Counted from the first letter of the stretch, positions 9,722 to 18,889 are shown. The stretch is 64,000 nt of DNA from Maribacter sedimenticola (GCF_900188415.1 NZ_FZNV01000003.1:496001-560000), one strand, 5' to 3'. Notes: generated by a model not told the origin, from the letters alone. A program made the numbers and translations.

Positions 9722-9756
9722 AAAAAAGGGACCGTTCTTCAACGGTCCCTTTTTTT
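9722..9756 (+). terminator. Strong rho-independent terminator, possibly bidirectional
   Basis: AAAAAAGGGACCGTT pairs perfectly with AACGGTCCCTTTTTT around a CTTC loop. The A and T flanks allow use from both sides, serving the PAS gene and the converging pyk. Confidence 0.9.
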
Positions 9757-9773
9757 ATACAATATTCTAAATA

Positions 9774-11216
9774 CTAAATATCTTCAGATTCTATTTCCGT
9801 AACCCTTAAGGTATTTACCATGCCCTTATCCTTTATTGGCATTGCAGCTAAACTAACCAACATATCTCCCACTTCCAAAAATCCTTTATTGAATGCAATT
9901 CTGTTTACGTCATCAATAGTATCATCCGTAGAAACAAAGCGATCATAATAAAACGCTTTAACCCCCCAAAGTAAGTTTAATTGGGAAAGTATTCTTTTAT
10001 TTGATGTAAACACCAAAATGTGCGCACTTGGCCTCCATGCCGAAATTTGAAATGCGGTATACCCACTATTGGTCAAGGTAGAAATAGCCTTTGCCTTAAT
10101 TTCATTGGCCATTAAGGCCGCATGGTAACAAATGGATTTTGTAATAAATCTTTTGGTGCGAATGTGCGGTGGGTCATGCGGTACATGTATAAGTTCCGAT
10201 CCCTCTACACTCTGTAAAATACTTGACATTTTCTCAATTACCTGTACCGGATAATTACCTACGGAAGTTTCCCCGGATAACATAACGGCATCTGCACCAT
10301 CCATAACGGAATTGGCAACATCATTGACCTCTGCCCTAGTAGGTGTTAGACTGGTAATCATGGTTTCCATCATTTGCGTGGCAATGATCACCGGTATTCT
10401 AGCTTTTTTGGCACGTAATACCAACTGCTTTTGAATTAGCGGCACTTCATGTGCAGGTACCTCAACACCTAAATCTCCACGGGCCACCATTAAGCCGTCA
10501 CAATAGGCAACAATCTTGTCTATATTTTCTACGGCTTCTGGCTTTTCTATTTTGGCAATAATAGGAATTTTATGATCGGAATGTTTGTTAATGATATTCT
10601 GAAGATCAATTAAATCCTGACTAAAACGTACAAATGATAAAGCCAACCAATCTACTTCAAGACCAATAGCAAATTCTGCATCCTTAATATCCTTTTTGGT
10701 AAGTGCCGGTAAGGAAATATTGGTGTTAGGTAGATTTACACCTTTTTTGGATTTTAGGGGTCCACCTTGGATAACTTTGGCCAAAACTTCGTCTTCACCG
10801 TTGGTATTTACCACTTCAAACATTAATTTACCATCATCCAAAAGAATACGCTCCCCAGCCTTAACATCCCTAGGAAATTCCTTATAGTTCATGTAAACAC
10901 GTTTGGCAGTACCTTCAAAAGGTGTTCCCGTAACAAAGGTAATTTCATCACCTGGGCTTACCACTACATCACCGGCCATTACTCCTACACGCAATTTTGG
11001 ACCTTGTAAATCGGCCAAAATCGATGTATTTGTATCCAATTCCGCATTCAGTTCACGAATCATTTTTACACGTTCCTTTACATCTTCATAATCCGCATGG
11101 GAAAAATTTATTCTAAAGACATCTACTCCTGCATTGATCATGCTCCTGAGTACCTCTTTCTTGCTAGTTGCAGGCCCTAATGTGGCTACAATTTTCGTCT
11201 TTTTTACAGTTGGCAT
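9774..11216 (-). CDS. pyk: Pyruvate kinase
   Basis: 480 residues, normal length. Catalyses phosphoenolpyruvate plus ADP to pyruvate plus ATP in glycolysis. Visible family blocks: KIVATLGPATS at the N-terminus, FRINFSHADYED, ADLQGPKLRVG, the active-site region IPIIAKIEKPEAVENIDKI (catalytic Lys), MVARGDLGVEVPAHEVPLIQK and the ATQMMETMI helix. It lies 2 bases after an IPExxxVDY gene and probably belongs to the leftward acpP-fabF-rnc cluster or to a sub-operon of it. Confidence 0.97.
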   Translation of the reverse strand: MPTVKKTKIVATLGPATSKKEVLRSMINAGVDVFRINFSHADYEDVKERVKMIRELNAELDTNTSILADLQGPKLRVGVMAGDVVVSPGDEITFVTGTPFEGTAKRVYMNYKEFPRDVKAGERILLDDGKLMFEVVNTNGEDEVLAKVIQGGPLKSKKGVNLPNTNISLPALTKKDIKDAEFAIGLEVDWLALSFVRFSQDLIDLQNIINKHSDHKIPIIAKIEKPEAVENIDKIVAYCDGLMVARGDLGVEVPAHEVPLIQKQLVLRAKKARIPVIIATQMMETMITSLTPTRAEVNDVANSVMDGADAVMLSGETSVGNYPVQVIEKMSSILQSVEGSELIHVPHDPPHIRTKRFITKSICYHAALMANEIKAKAISTLTNSGYTAFQISAWRPSAHILVFTSNKRILSQLNLLWGVKAFYYDRFVSTDDTIDDVNRIAFNKGFLEVGDMLVSLAAMPIKDKGMVNTLRVTEIESEDI

Positions 11217-11218
11217 TT

Positions 11219-11683
11219 TTAAAATATTAAATTGTTCTTTGACTTTAGTTTTTCTGTACTTATTTCATATGCGGCCATAACCCTAGGCAGCATAAGTATA
11301 TTCTTAATCAACGAATTGGTATCGAAATCTTTCTCTGTCTCTATCTTTAATAGATAATCCACATCCTTATATTCCGGTATTAGCCTTGGTTTTGTAAATG
11401 TTGATTCGTTCTGAAATAAATCGTTGTTGCTAATTACTTCTTGTTCACTACTGTGGTTTGCAACAAGCACCCAATACATGTCATGAAATTCATCTTCCCA
11501 TTCAAAAATTGGAAACGATTTGTTTTCAGCAAGGTTAAAATTTTTTTTAGCTCTTTTAAATTTTGATTTTATACTTTGATTTAAACCGTATACCAAGGCA
11601 TAATCATCTAATGTAGTATGCAAAGCTATTAAAATAAAGGATTCATCATAGAAATCATCGTTTATTTTATAAATAGCTGCCAT
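11219..11683 (-). CDS. IPExxxVDY family protein
   Basis: 154 residues. The motif IPEYKDVDYLLKIE (around residues 100-113) is the defining signature of this Bacteroidota-restricted family, whose function is not known. There is no signal peptide. The gene is placed between rnc and pyk, a position conserved in the phylum to my knowledge. Its stop is 2 bases before the pyk start, so the two are probably co-translated. Confidence 0.88.
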   Translation of the reverse strand: MAAIYKINDDFYDESFILIALHTTLDDYALVYGLNQSIKSKFKRAKKNFNLAENKSFPIFEWEDEFHDMYWVLVANHSSEQEVISNNDLFQNESTFTKPRLIPEYKDVDYLLKIETEKDFDTNSLIKNILMLPRVMAAYEISTEKLKSKNNLIF

Positions 11684-11799
11684 ACTTTTGGAAAAGGGGT
11701 AAATATAGAACTTAAAAGCTTTAAAGCCTAGCGTACCTTTTTGATATAAATAGTATAAAAGTTATTAAAATGTTAGCATTTGTTACCGCTGTAACCATT

Positions 11800-12534
11800 T
11801 TAATTTTCCATCTTATCCTGTAGCGCAAAAAATGCCCTTTTTGCGGCTCTTTCCTCTGCCTTTTTTTTTGATGTTGCCCTTGCTTTGGCCACCACGCTGT
11901 CCCCTATTGAAAGTTTTACCGCAAAATGTTTCAATGGGTCGTTGCCCGTGTCCTCGTAAACATCAAAATCAAACGATTTTTTCTTTTTTTGACACCATTC
12001 AATGACCAAACTTTTATAGCTGATAACCCTACCTTCCAATTGTTCTATATCCACATAAGGTCCAATAACCCTATGTTGAATGAACTTTTCGCAATACTTA
12101 TACCCCCTGTCCAAATAAATGGCACCTACCAATGCCTCAAAGACATTACCATGAATATTTTGTCCAAAATGCGATTTAGGAATTCTGCTTTCCACAAAAT
12201 TGATGAGTCCAAGGTCTTTCCCCAATTCATTAAGATGTTCCCTGCTTACGATCTTTGATCGCATTTTAGTAAGATACCCTTCATCCCCATCCGGGACTTC
12301 ACTGTAAAGATGTTTGGATATAATGGTTCCCAGCATAGAATCTCCCAAAAACTCTAACCGCTCATAATTCATTGCATTACCATTAGCGTCCTTCTTGTTC
12401 ATGGACCTATGTAAGAATGCCTTTTTATATACAGACAATGTTTTAGGCTTAAACCCAAGTATTTTGGTTATTCCCAAAAAAAAATCCCCATCCTCTTTAG
12501 AATGGGAATTAAATAAATTTTTTGGAAAGGTCAT
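11800..12534 (-). CDS. rnc: Ribonuclease III
   Basis: 244 residues. The RNase III signature NYERLEFLGDSMLG lies around residues 59-72 and holds catalytic acidic residues; a second acidic site follows (NVFEALVGAIYLDRG, around 129-143). A double-stranded RNA-binding domain occupies roughly residues 172-240 (YKSLVIEWCQKKKK ... AKARATSKKKAEERAAKRA). It cuts structured RNA, including rRNA precursors. It follows fabF by 10 bases, an arrangement common in bacteria. Confidence 0.97.
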   Translation of the reverse strand: MTFPKNLFNSHSKEDGDFFLGITKILGFKPKTLSVYKKAFLHRSMNKKDANGNAMNYERLEFLGDSMLGTIISKHLYSEVPDGDEGYLTKMRSKIVSREHLNELGKDLGLINFVESRIPKSHFGQNIHGNVFEALVGAIYLDRGYKYCEKFIQHRVIGPYVDIEQLEGRVISYKSLVIEWCQKKKKSFDFDVYEDTGNDPLKHFAVKLSIGDSVVAKARATSKKKAEERAAKRAFFALQDKMEN

Positions 12535-12544
12535 AAAAATTAAA

Positions 12545-13795
12545 TTAATCTAATTTTTTAAAAACCACACAAGCATTGTGACCTCCAAAACCGAACGTAT
12601 TGCTCATGGCAACCTTTACATCCCGTTTTTGGGCCTTGTTCAACGTAAGGTTGAGGCTTGGGTCTATATTTTCATCTACAGTGGTATGATTGATCGTAGG
12701 GGGTACTATACCATGCTCCATTGATAAAATGGATGCAATGGCCTCAATAGCCCCGGCAGCACCCAGTAAATGACCGGTCATTGATTTTGTAGAATTGATG
12801 TTTATTGTTTTGGCATGTTCTCCAAATACCTTGGTAATTGCCTTTAGTTCTGCCACATCACCTAAAGGTGTAGACGTACCATGTGTATTTATGGTATCTA
12901 CATCCTCTATGGACATTTGGGCATCCCTAAGACAATTCTCCATTACCCTTACCACCCCAATTCCGTCTGGATGTGGTGCGGTCATATGGTATGCATCACT
13001 TGACATACCGCCACCAGCAACTTCTGCATAAATCTTTGCTCCTCTTGCAACTGCATGTTCATATTCCTCTAGAACCAAGGCACCTGCTCCTTCTCCAAGC
13101 ACAAAACCGTCCCTGGTAGCATCAAATGGTCTAGATGCCGTTTCCGGACTTTCATTTCTTGTAGATAATGCATGCATTGCTCCAAAACCGCCCATACCTG
13201 CTATGGTTACGGCTGCCTCGCTACCTCCTGTGACAATGACATCACAATGTCCCAACCTAATATAGTTCAAGGCATCTATCATTGCATTGGCAGATGATGC
13301 ACAAGCGGAAACCGTGGTATAATTTGGACCCATAAAACCATGCTTTATGGAAATATTGCCCGGTGCAATATCAGCGATCATCTTTGGAATAAAGAATGGA
13401 TTGAACCTGGGAGTACCATCACCATTGGCAAAATTCATCACTTCGTTCTGGAAAGTTTCCAACCCGCCAATACCTGCTCCCCAAATAACACCTACTCGAA
13501 ACTTATCCAGTTTGTCCAAATCTAATTTAGAATCGCGAATAGCCTCATCTGAAGATACCAATGCATATTGTGCAAATCTATCCAGCTTACGCCCTTCCTT
13601 TCTATCGAAATGATCTTCTGTGTTATAATTCTTGAGCTCGCAAGCGAACTTTACCTTAAATTTTTCCGTATCGTAATAAGTTATTGGTGCAGAGCCGCTT
13701 TTACCGCTAACCAATGCATCCCAATACTCCTCTATATTATTACCAATTGGGGTAAGTGCCCCCAAACCTGTAACTACAACTCGCTTTAACTGCAT
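12545..13795 (-). CDS. fabF: Beta-ketoacyl-ACP synthase II
   Basis: 416 residues. Condenses malonyl-ACP with acyl-ACP in fatty acid elongation. The catalytic Cys165 lies in VSACASSANAM; the two His residues lie in NTHGTSTPLGD and MTGHLLGAAG. The glycine-rich C-terminal NTFGFGGHNACVVF is typical. It is preceded by acpP with a hairpin in the 107-base gap, and followed closely by rnc. Confidence 0.97.
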   Translation of the reverse strand: MQLKRVVVTGLGALTPIGNNIEEYWDALVSGKSGSAPITYYDTEKFKVKFACELKNYNTEDHFDRKEGRKLDRFAQYALVSSDEAIRDSKLDLDKLDKFRVGVIWGAGIGGLETFQNEVMNFANGDGTPRFNPFFIPKMIADIAPGNISIKHGFMGPNYTTVSACASSANAMIDALNYIRLGHCDVIVTGGSEAAVTIAGMGGFGAMHALSTRNESPETASRPFDATRDGFVLGEGAGALVLEEYEHAVARGAKIYAEVAGGGMSSDAYHMTAPHPDGIGVVRVMENCLRDAQMSIEDVDTINTHGTSTPLGDVAELKAITKVFGEHAKTININSTKSMTGHLLGAAGAIEAIASILSMEHGIVPPTINHTTVDENIDPSLNLTLNKAQKRDVKVAMSNTFGFGGHNACVVFKKLD

Positions 13796-13833
13796 TTAAC
13801 TTCTTATTTGTTTAAATCTAAACCAAGCGTAAA

Positions 13834-13878
13834 TTAAAAAAAATTATCCATGCGGAGCATTTACCACATGGATAATTT
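13834..13878 (-). terminator. Hairpin between acpP and fabF (partial terminator)
   Basis: On the minus strand, AAATTATCCATG and CATGGATAATTT form a 12-base-pair stem with a 14-base loop, followed by a T-rich run. It stands between two genes of one pathway, so it probably terminates only part of the transcripts and raises acpP mRNA over fabF. Confidence 0.7.
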
Positions 13879-13902
13879 GGATTCTATTTAAGAAAACATG
13901 TT

Positions 13903-14136
13903 TTACTTCGCTTCTTCTATATAGCTGATGGCTTGACCAACAGTTGCGATATTTTCGGCTTGGTCGTCTGGAATCTGAATATCAAATTCTTTTTCGAACT
14001 CCATTATCAACTCTACCGTGTCCAATGAATCTGCGCCTAAATCGTTAGTAAAGCTAGCTTCGGTTACCACTTCGTTCTCATCAACTCCTAATTTATCAAC
14101 GATGATAGCTTTAACTCTTGATGCAATGTCTGACAT
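13903..14136 (-). CDS. acpP: Acyl carrier protein
   Basis: 77 residues, strongly acidic. The [15 protein letters not shown] motif holds Ser37, the 4'-phosphopantetheine attachment site. It carries growing acyl chains for the fatty acid synthase, including FabF encoded next. A -7 element and a short leader lie upstream; a hairpin follows the stop. Confidence 0.97.
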   Translation of the reverse strand: MSDIASRVKAIIVDKLGVDENEVVTEASFTNDLGADSLDTVELIMEFEKEFDIQIPDDQAENIATVGQAISYIEEAK

Positions 14137-14169
14137 AATAATATTTGTTTTAAAAATTTAAATTGAAGG

Positions 14170-14177
14170 CAAAAATA
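14170..14177 (-). promoter_or_regulatory. Candidate -7 element for acpP
   Basis: The minus strand reads TATTTTTG, matching TAnnTTTG. It would start transcription about 27 bases before the acpP ATG. No good -33 TTTG was seen. Confidence 0.45.
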
Positions 14178-14427
14178 AAAAACTTTGGATTAAAACCACT
14201 AATTGTCGTTAAAATGTATTGTAATTTAATAAAATTAAGGACATGTGCTGTAATTTTACCATATTAATATTTTGTTTCGGTAACCATTAAAAAAGGTAGT
14301 GAAAAGTAGTGAGGTAATAGAACTATAAATTGATAATCGTTTTTTTCTAATCGCTGACAAGCTTTTTATTTGCTTTTTTTTGCCGAATTTAATTTAACCG
14401 TTAGCCCCCTTATAAAGACCACAACTA

Positions 14428-15006
14428 TTGAAAACCAAAAAAATTATTCTTTTTGCCTCCGGTTCCGGATCTAATGTAGAGAACATTGCCAATTATTTTA
14501 AACTCCGCAATGATGTTACTATATGCTGTGTACTTACTAACAAAAGCGATGCCAAAGTCATTGACCGTTGCAATAGATTAGGATTAAACGCCCTTTATTT
14601 TAACCGACAAGCCTTTTCTAAAAGCGATTTCATTCTTAATATGTTACGTTCGTTAGAACCTGATTTAATTGTATTGGCCGGATTTCTATGGAAAATACCG
14701 GAAGCTATTACCCAATCATTTCCCAATAAGATCATTAATATTCACCCTGCCCTATTACCCAAATACGGCGGTAAGGGAATGTATGGCATGAACGTTCATA
14801 ATGCCGTAAAGGAACACAACGAACAGGAAACCGGTATTACCATACATTATGTCAATGCCAACTATGATGAAGGCGCAATCATAAAGCAGGTAAACGTTGA
14901 ACTTTTGCCCAATGATAGCCCAGAAGACATTGCCGCTAAAGTTCACCAATTGGAATACGAATATTTTCCAAAAGTCATCGATAATTTACTATCATCGTTA
15001 TTATAA
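14428..15006 (+). CDS. purN: Phosphoribosylglycinamide formyltransferase
   Basis: 192 residues. Transfers a formyl group from 10-formyl-THF to GAR in purine synthesis. The N-terminal FASGSGSNVENI phosphate-binding loop and the NIHPALLPKYGGKGMYGMNVH region with the catalytic Asn/His are clear; the later GITIHYVNANYDEGAII supplies the conserved Asp. The start is TTG at 14428: no ATG is available in frame upstream and the homology begins immediately. It is divergent from acpP and overlaps the RNase H gene at its stop. Confidence 0.95.
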   Translation: MKTKKIILFASGSGSNVENIANYFKLRNDVTICCVLTNKSDAKVIDRCNRLGLNALYFNRQAFSKSDFILNMLRSLEPDLIVLAGFLWKIPEAITQSFPNKIINIHPALLPKYGGKGMYGMNVHNAVKEHNEQETGITIHYVNANYDEGAIIKQVNVELLPNDSPEDIAAKVHQLEYEYFPKVIDNLLSSLL

Positions 15007-15638
15007 TGGCAAAGAAAAAGTTTTATGTGGTCTGGAAAGGAAAAAAGCCAGGTATATACGAGTCATGGAAAGATTGTAAAAAATCTATTGATGGTTATGC
15101 AGGTGCCGAATACAAATCATTTGAATCTTTTGAGATCGCCAAAAAAGCGTATAATGGCACTTATGCAGACTTTAAAGGAAAAAAGAAGGCAACAACTACC
15201 CTGTCTAAAGAAGAATTGCTTAGAATAGGACAGCCAAATTACAATTCTATTTCCGTAGATGCCGCATCTAGTGGAAATCCCGGGGTTATGGAATACCAAG
15301 GCGTAGATACCAAAACCGGCAAAAAATTGTTCAAACAAGGCCCTTTTCCCCAAGGCACTAACAATATTGGGGAGTTTTTGGCCATTGTCCACGGACTAGC
15401 ATTCTTAAAAGAACGTAAAAGTGACCGGATGATTTATACCGATTCCAGAACGGCCATGAGCTGGGTCCGCAAAAAAAAATGCAATACAAAACTGGCCGCA
15501 TCCGCTAAAAACGCATCGCTATTTAACCTGATCAAAAGAGCTGAGGAGTGGTTGAAGAACAATCAGTACACTACCGTAATCGTAAAATGGGAAACAAAGG
15601 CGTGGGGTGAAATTCCTGCTGATTTTGGTAGGAAATAA
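15006..15638 (+). CDS. Viroplasmin-domain ribonuclease H
   Basis: 210 residues. The N-terminal 45 residues (KKFYVVWKGKKPGIYESW ... YKSFESFEIAKKAYNG) are the viroplasmin/hybrid-binding domain that grips RNA:DNA hybrids. The RNase HI fold follows with acidic residues at Asp85 (SVDAASSGNPG), Glu in NIGEFLAIVHG, Asp in MIYTDSRTAMSWV and a terminal Asp in EIPADFGRK. It removes RNA from hybrids. The ATG overlaps the purN stop (TAATG), implying translational coupling. Confidence 0.92.
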   Translation: MAKKKFYVVWKGKKPGIYESWKDCKKSIDGYAGAEYKSFESFEIAKKAYNGTYADFKGKKKATTTLSKEELLRIGQPNYNSISVDAASSGNPGVMEYQGVDTKTGKKLFKQGPFPQGTNNIGEFLAIVHGLAFLKERKSDRMIYTDSRTAMSWVRKKKCNTKLAASAKNASLFNLIKRAEEWLKNNQYTTVIVKWETKAWGEIPADFGRK

Positions 15639-15722
15639 TTTGCAAAAAATTTTATCAACCTTTGTTTGATAATTAATGTAAGGAGTAATCGTAAAACCAT
15701 TTTAATTAGCTTACCAAAACCG

Positions 15723-15730
15723 TATATTTG
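15723..15730 (+). promoter_or_regulatory. Candidate -7 element for the PfkB-family kinase
   Basis: TATATTTG matches TAnnTTTG and lies 22 bases before the chosen ATG, leaving a leader of about 16 bases. A weak TTTT sits 19 bases upstream where the -33 box is expected. It supports the start at 15753 rather than 15666. Confidence 0.55.
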
Positions 15731-15752
15731 CAGCTTAAATTTTTTAAACTTT

Positions 15753-16679
15753 ATGGGCAAACTTTTAATTGTTGGTACTGTCGCTTTTGATGCTATAGAA
15801 ACTCCGTTCGGCAAAACGGATAAAATTTTGGGCGGCGCAGCTACCTATATTGCACTTGCTGCATCTCAATTTGAAGTAGATTCTGCCATTGTTTCTATTG
15901 TAGGTGATGATTTGCCCCAAGAATATTTAGATCTTTTGACCGATAGGGATATTGATATCTCTGCCCTAGAGATCGTAAAAGGTGGCAAGACCTTTTATTG
16001 GAAAGGAAAATATCATAATGACCTGAATACAAGGGATACACTGGTTACCGAATTAAATACATTAGAGGATTTTAACCCGGTAGTGCCCCAAGATTATAAT
16101 GATGCAGATGTTGTTATGCTAGGAAATCTTCACCCTATAGTTCAATTAGGTGTAATTAACCAAATGAAAAAACGACCAAAGTTGATCATATTGGATACCA
16201 TGAACTTTTGGATGGACAATGCCTTGGAGGATTTAATGGAAGTGATCAAACATATTGATGTACTTACCATTAATGATGAAGAGGCAAGACAGCTTACAGG
16301 AGAATATTCATTGGTAAGGGCAGCACAGAAAATATTTACTATGGGCCCTAAATTTGTGGTAATCAAAAAAGGCGAACATGGTGCCTTGCTGTTCAATGAA
16401 AGTCAAATATTTTTTGCCCCTGCTTTGCCCCTAGAGGAAGTTTTTGATCCAACTGGTGCAGGTGATACTTTTGCCGGTGGTTTTGCAGGATACTTGGCAG
16501 CTAGCAACGATAGTTCTTTTGAAAATATGAAGAAGGCCGTTATCCATGGGTCTAATCTAGCATCATTTAGTGTTGAAAAGTTTGGCGCAGAAAGAATGCT
16601 GAAACTTGATCGAAAAGAAATAAGAGAAAGACTGCATCAATTTAAAAAATTAACGCAGTTTGATATAGAATTACAATAA
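15753..16679 (+). CDS. PfkB family carbohydrate kinase
   Basis: 308 residues from the ATG at 15753, which follows a promoter-like element; the frame extends 29 codons upstream without homology. GGAATYIALAASQF near the N-terminus and the catalytic DPTGAGDTFAGGFAGYL motif near residue 235 mark the ribokinase/PfkB fold. Substrate is not certain: members phosphorylate ribose, fructose, nucleosides or similar alcohols. It lies between purN-RNase H and purF, so a nucleoside or ribose role is conceivable, but only by context. A terminator follows. Confidence 0.88.
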   Translation: MGKLLIVGTVAFDAIETPFGKTDKILGGAATYIALAASQFEVDSAIVSIVGDDLPQEYLDLLTDRDIDISALEIVKGGKTFYWKGKYHNDLNTRDTLVTELNTLEDFNPVVPQDYNDADVVMLGNLHPIVQLGVINQMKKRPKLIILDTMNFWMDNALEDLMEVIKHIDVLTINDEEARQLTGEYSLVRAAQKIFTMGPKFVVIKKGEHGALLFNESQIFFAPALPLEEVFDPTGAGDTFAGGFAGYLAASNDSSFENMKKAVIHGSNLASFSVEKFGAERMLKLDRKEIRERLHQFKKLTQFDIELQ

Positions 16680-16687
16680 ACCCCTAG

Positions 16688-16710
16688 CCCCAATTTTTTG
16701 GGGTTTTTTT
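16688..16710 (+). terminator. Terminator between the PfkB-family kinase and purF
   Basis: CCCCAA pairs with TTGGGG around TTTT and is followed by seven T. purF starts only 15 bases later, so either purF has a promoter within the kinase gene or read-through is substantial. Confidence 0.7.
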
Positions 16711-16724
16711 AATACCAATACGCA

Positions 16725-18623
16725 ATGAGTGACGCAATTAAGCATGAATGTGGTATTTCCGTAATACGGTTGTTAAAACCCTTGGAATATTACAAGGAAA
16801 AATACGGAACGGCTTTCTATGGTGTAAACAAAATGTACCTGATGATGGAAAAGCAGCACAATCGTGGACAGGATGGTGCAGGTTTTGCCAGTATTAAATT
16901 AGATGTAAAAGCCGGGGAACGTTATATGAGCCGTGTAAGGTCATGCCAGCAACAGCCAATACAGGATATTTTTGCCCAAATAAACGATCGCATCAATTCT
17001 GAGCTGAAAGAACATCCTGAATATGAACATGATGTTGCTTTGCAGAAAAAGAATATTCCCTATATAGGTGAATTGTTATTGGGCCATGTTCGCTATGGCA
17101 CTTTTGGCAAGAACAGTATAGAAAGTGTTCATCCATTTTTAAGACAGAATAACTGGATGCACCGTAACCTTATTGTTGCAGGTAACTTCAACATGACCAA
17201 TGTCCATGAACTTTTTGACAATTTGGTGCAGTTAGGCCAACACCCCAAGGAAATGGCAGATACCGTTACCGTTATGGAGAAAATAGGCCATTTTCTTGAT
17301 GATGCCGTTGCCAAACTCTATAAACAGATTAAAAAAGAAGGCTATACCAAACAGCAGGCTTCACCTATAATTGCAGAACGCTTAAAAATTTCCAAAATAC
17401 TTAAAAGGGCCGCTAAAAATTTTGATGGTGGTTATGCTATGGCCGGTTTACTGGGCCATGGAGATGCTTTTGTTCTTAGGGATCCAAGCGGAATAAGACC
17501 TGCTTATTACTACAAAGATGATGAGGTCGTGGTGGTCGCGTCTGAACGACCGGCAATACAGACTGTATTCAACGTACCTTATGATGAGGTAAAAGAATTA
17601 GATCCCGGTGCCGCCATAATCATTAAAAAGAACGGTACAAGTGCCATAAAACAAATACAGGAACCCAAAGAGCGTAAAGCTTGTTCTTTTGAACGTATCT
17701 ATTTTTCAAGAGGAAGCGATAAGGAAATTTATCAAGAACGTAAAGCATTGGGCAAGCTTGTGTTTCCCCAAATCCTGGATGCCATTCAAGAAGATATCAA
17801 AAACACTGTTTTTTCTTATATACCAAACACGGCAGAAACCTCTTTCTACGGCATGGTCAAAGAGGCCCAAAACTATCTGAACAAGAAAAAAGAAGAACAG
17901 ATCTTAGCCTTAGGGCCTAAAATTACAGGTGAGCAATTACACGAAATACTGGAAGTAAGGCCAAGGATTGAAAAAGTGGCCATTAAAGATGCCAAACTGC
18001 GTACGTTTATAACCCAAGATAGTAGTAGGGACGACTTAGTGGCGCACGTCTACGATATTTCCTACGGTTCAGTTAAAAAAGGAGATAATCTTGTCATCAT
18101 AGATGACAGTATTGTTAGGGGTACCACTTTAAAGAAGAGTATTTTAAGGATTTTAGATCGTCTTTCACCCAAAAAAATAATTGTTGTTTCATCTGCACCC
18201 CAGATTAGATATCCTGATTGTTATGGTATAGATATGGCCAAATTGGAAGATTTTATCGCATTTAAAGCTGCTTTGGCCCTCCATGAAGAACACAATACCC
18301 TACATATTGTTGAGGAAATTTATCAAAAATGTTTAACTCAGGTTAAAAGCAAGGATAAGGATGTCATTAATTATGTAAAGGATTTTTACAAACCCTTTAG
18401 CGCCAATCAAATATCCGCTAAAATTGGAGAGTTATTAAGTCCGGAAGGTATAAATGCAGAAGTCTCTATTATATACCAAACCATTTCTAGTTTACACCAA
18501 GCCTGCCCTAAAAATCTTGGGGATTGGTATTTTACCGGCAATTATCCTACCCCTGGTGGAAATAGAGTTGTAAATAGAGCCTTTATTAATTTTTACGAAG
18601 GAAATAACGAAAGGGCGTATTAA
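16725..18623 (+). CDS. purF: Amidophosphoribosyltransferase, long form
   Basis: 632 residues, longer than the common 470-510. Near the N-terminus HECGISVIRLL contains Cys9, the probable N-terminal nucleophile after processing; RGQDGAGFASI and GHVRYGTFG follow as glutaminase blocks. The PRPP-binding loop VIIDDSIVRGTTLKKSI is at about residues 459-475. It makes phosphoribosylamine from PRPP and glutamine, the first purine step. The extra length lies in an insert around residues 175-215 and 365-430 and a C-terminal tail with CPKNLGDWYFTGNYPTPGG. Long forms of this kind occur in Bacteroidota; a second, standard purF may exist elsewhere. Confidence 0.85.
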   Translation: MSDAIKHECGISVIRLLKPLEYYKEKYGTAFYGVNKMYLMMEKQHNRGQDGAGFASIKLDVKAGERYMSRVRSCQQQPIQDIFAQINDRINSELKEHPEYEHDVALQKKNIPYIGELLLGHVRYGTFGKNSIESVHPFLRQNNWMHRNLIVAGNFNMTNVHELFDNLVQLGQHPKEMADTVTVMEKIGHFLDDAVAKLYKQIKKEGYTKQQASPIIAERLKISKILKRAAKNFDGGYAMAGLLGHGDAFVLRDPSGIRPAYYYKDDEVVVVASERPAIQTVFNVPYDEVKELDPGAAIIIKKNGTSAIKQIQEPKERKACSFERIYFSRGSDKEIYQERKALGKLVFPQILDAIQEDIKNTVFSYIPNTAETSFYGMVKEAQNYLNKKKEEQILALGPKITGEQLHEILEVRPRIEKVAIKDAKLRTFITQDSSRDDLVAHVYDISYGSVKKGDNLVIIDDSIVRGTTLKKSILRILDRLSPKKIIVVSSAPQIRYPDCYGIDMAKLEDFIAFKAALALHEEHNTLHIVEEIYQKCLTQVKSKDKDVINYVKDFYKPFSANQISAKIGELLSPEGINAEVSIIYQTISSLHQACPKNLGDWYFTGNYPTPGGNRVVNRAFINFYEGNNERAY

Positions 18624-18631
18624 TAAAATTT

Positions 18632-18687
18632 TCGATGAAATGCACTCTAATTGTGTATTTCATCGACAAAAAGTGTATTTCATCGAC
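18632..18687. repeat. Inverted and direct repeat cluster ahead of the small RNA array
   Basis: TCGATGAAATGCAC (18632-18645) is inverted against GTGTATTTCATCGA (18653-18666) with one mismatch, and GTGTATTTCATCGAC recurs directly at 18673-18687, a 20-base period. It follows the purF stop by 8 bases. It could be a hairpin after purF or an operator with half-sites on the same helical face, upstream of RNA copy 1. Confidence 0.7.
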
Positions 18688-18729
18688 TGAATAGTCAGAA
18701 TGAACTCCATGGCTTTACATTTAAACTTA

Positions 18730-18801
18730 CCATAGCATAAGTAGGTTAAGTTCATGGTAAGATTTGGGGCAAAAAAGGTGGAGAACTCTCCGCCTTTTTT
18801 A
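18730..18801 (+). ncRNA. Small RNA array, copy 1
   Basis: The RNA begins at CCATAGCATAAGTAGG and shares a 39-base block with copies 2-4, ending GTAAGATTTGGG. A terminator follows: GGTGGAG-AACT-CTCCGCC with A-rich and T6 flanks. A -7-like TACATTTA lies at 18716-18723, six bases before the 5' block; it is weaker than those of copies 2 and 3. No start codon plus useful frame exists inside, so it is taken as non-coding. Confidence 0.75.
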
Positions 18802-18889
18802 TTTTCTGCTCTATTTTAAAATAACGTTCAACTACTATTTTTAATTAAAGATGACCTTTTAACGTCTTTAAGGGGCGTTTAACAAATAC

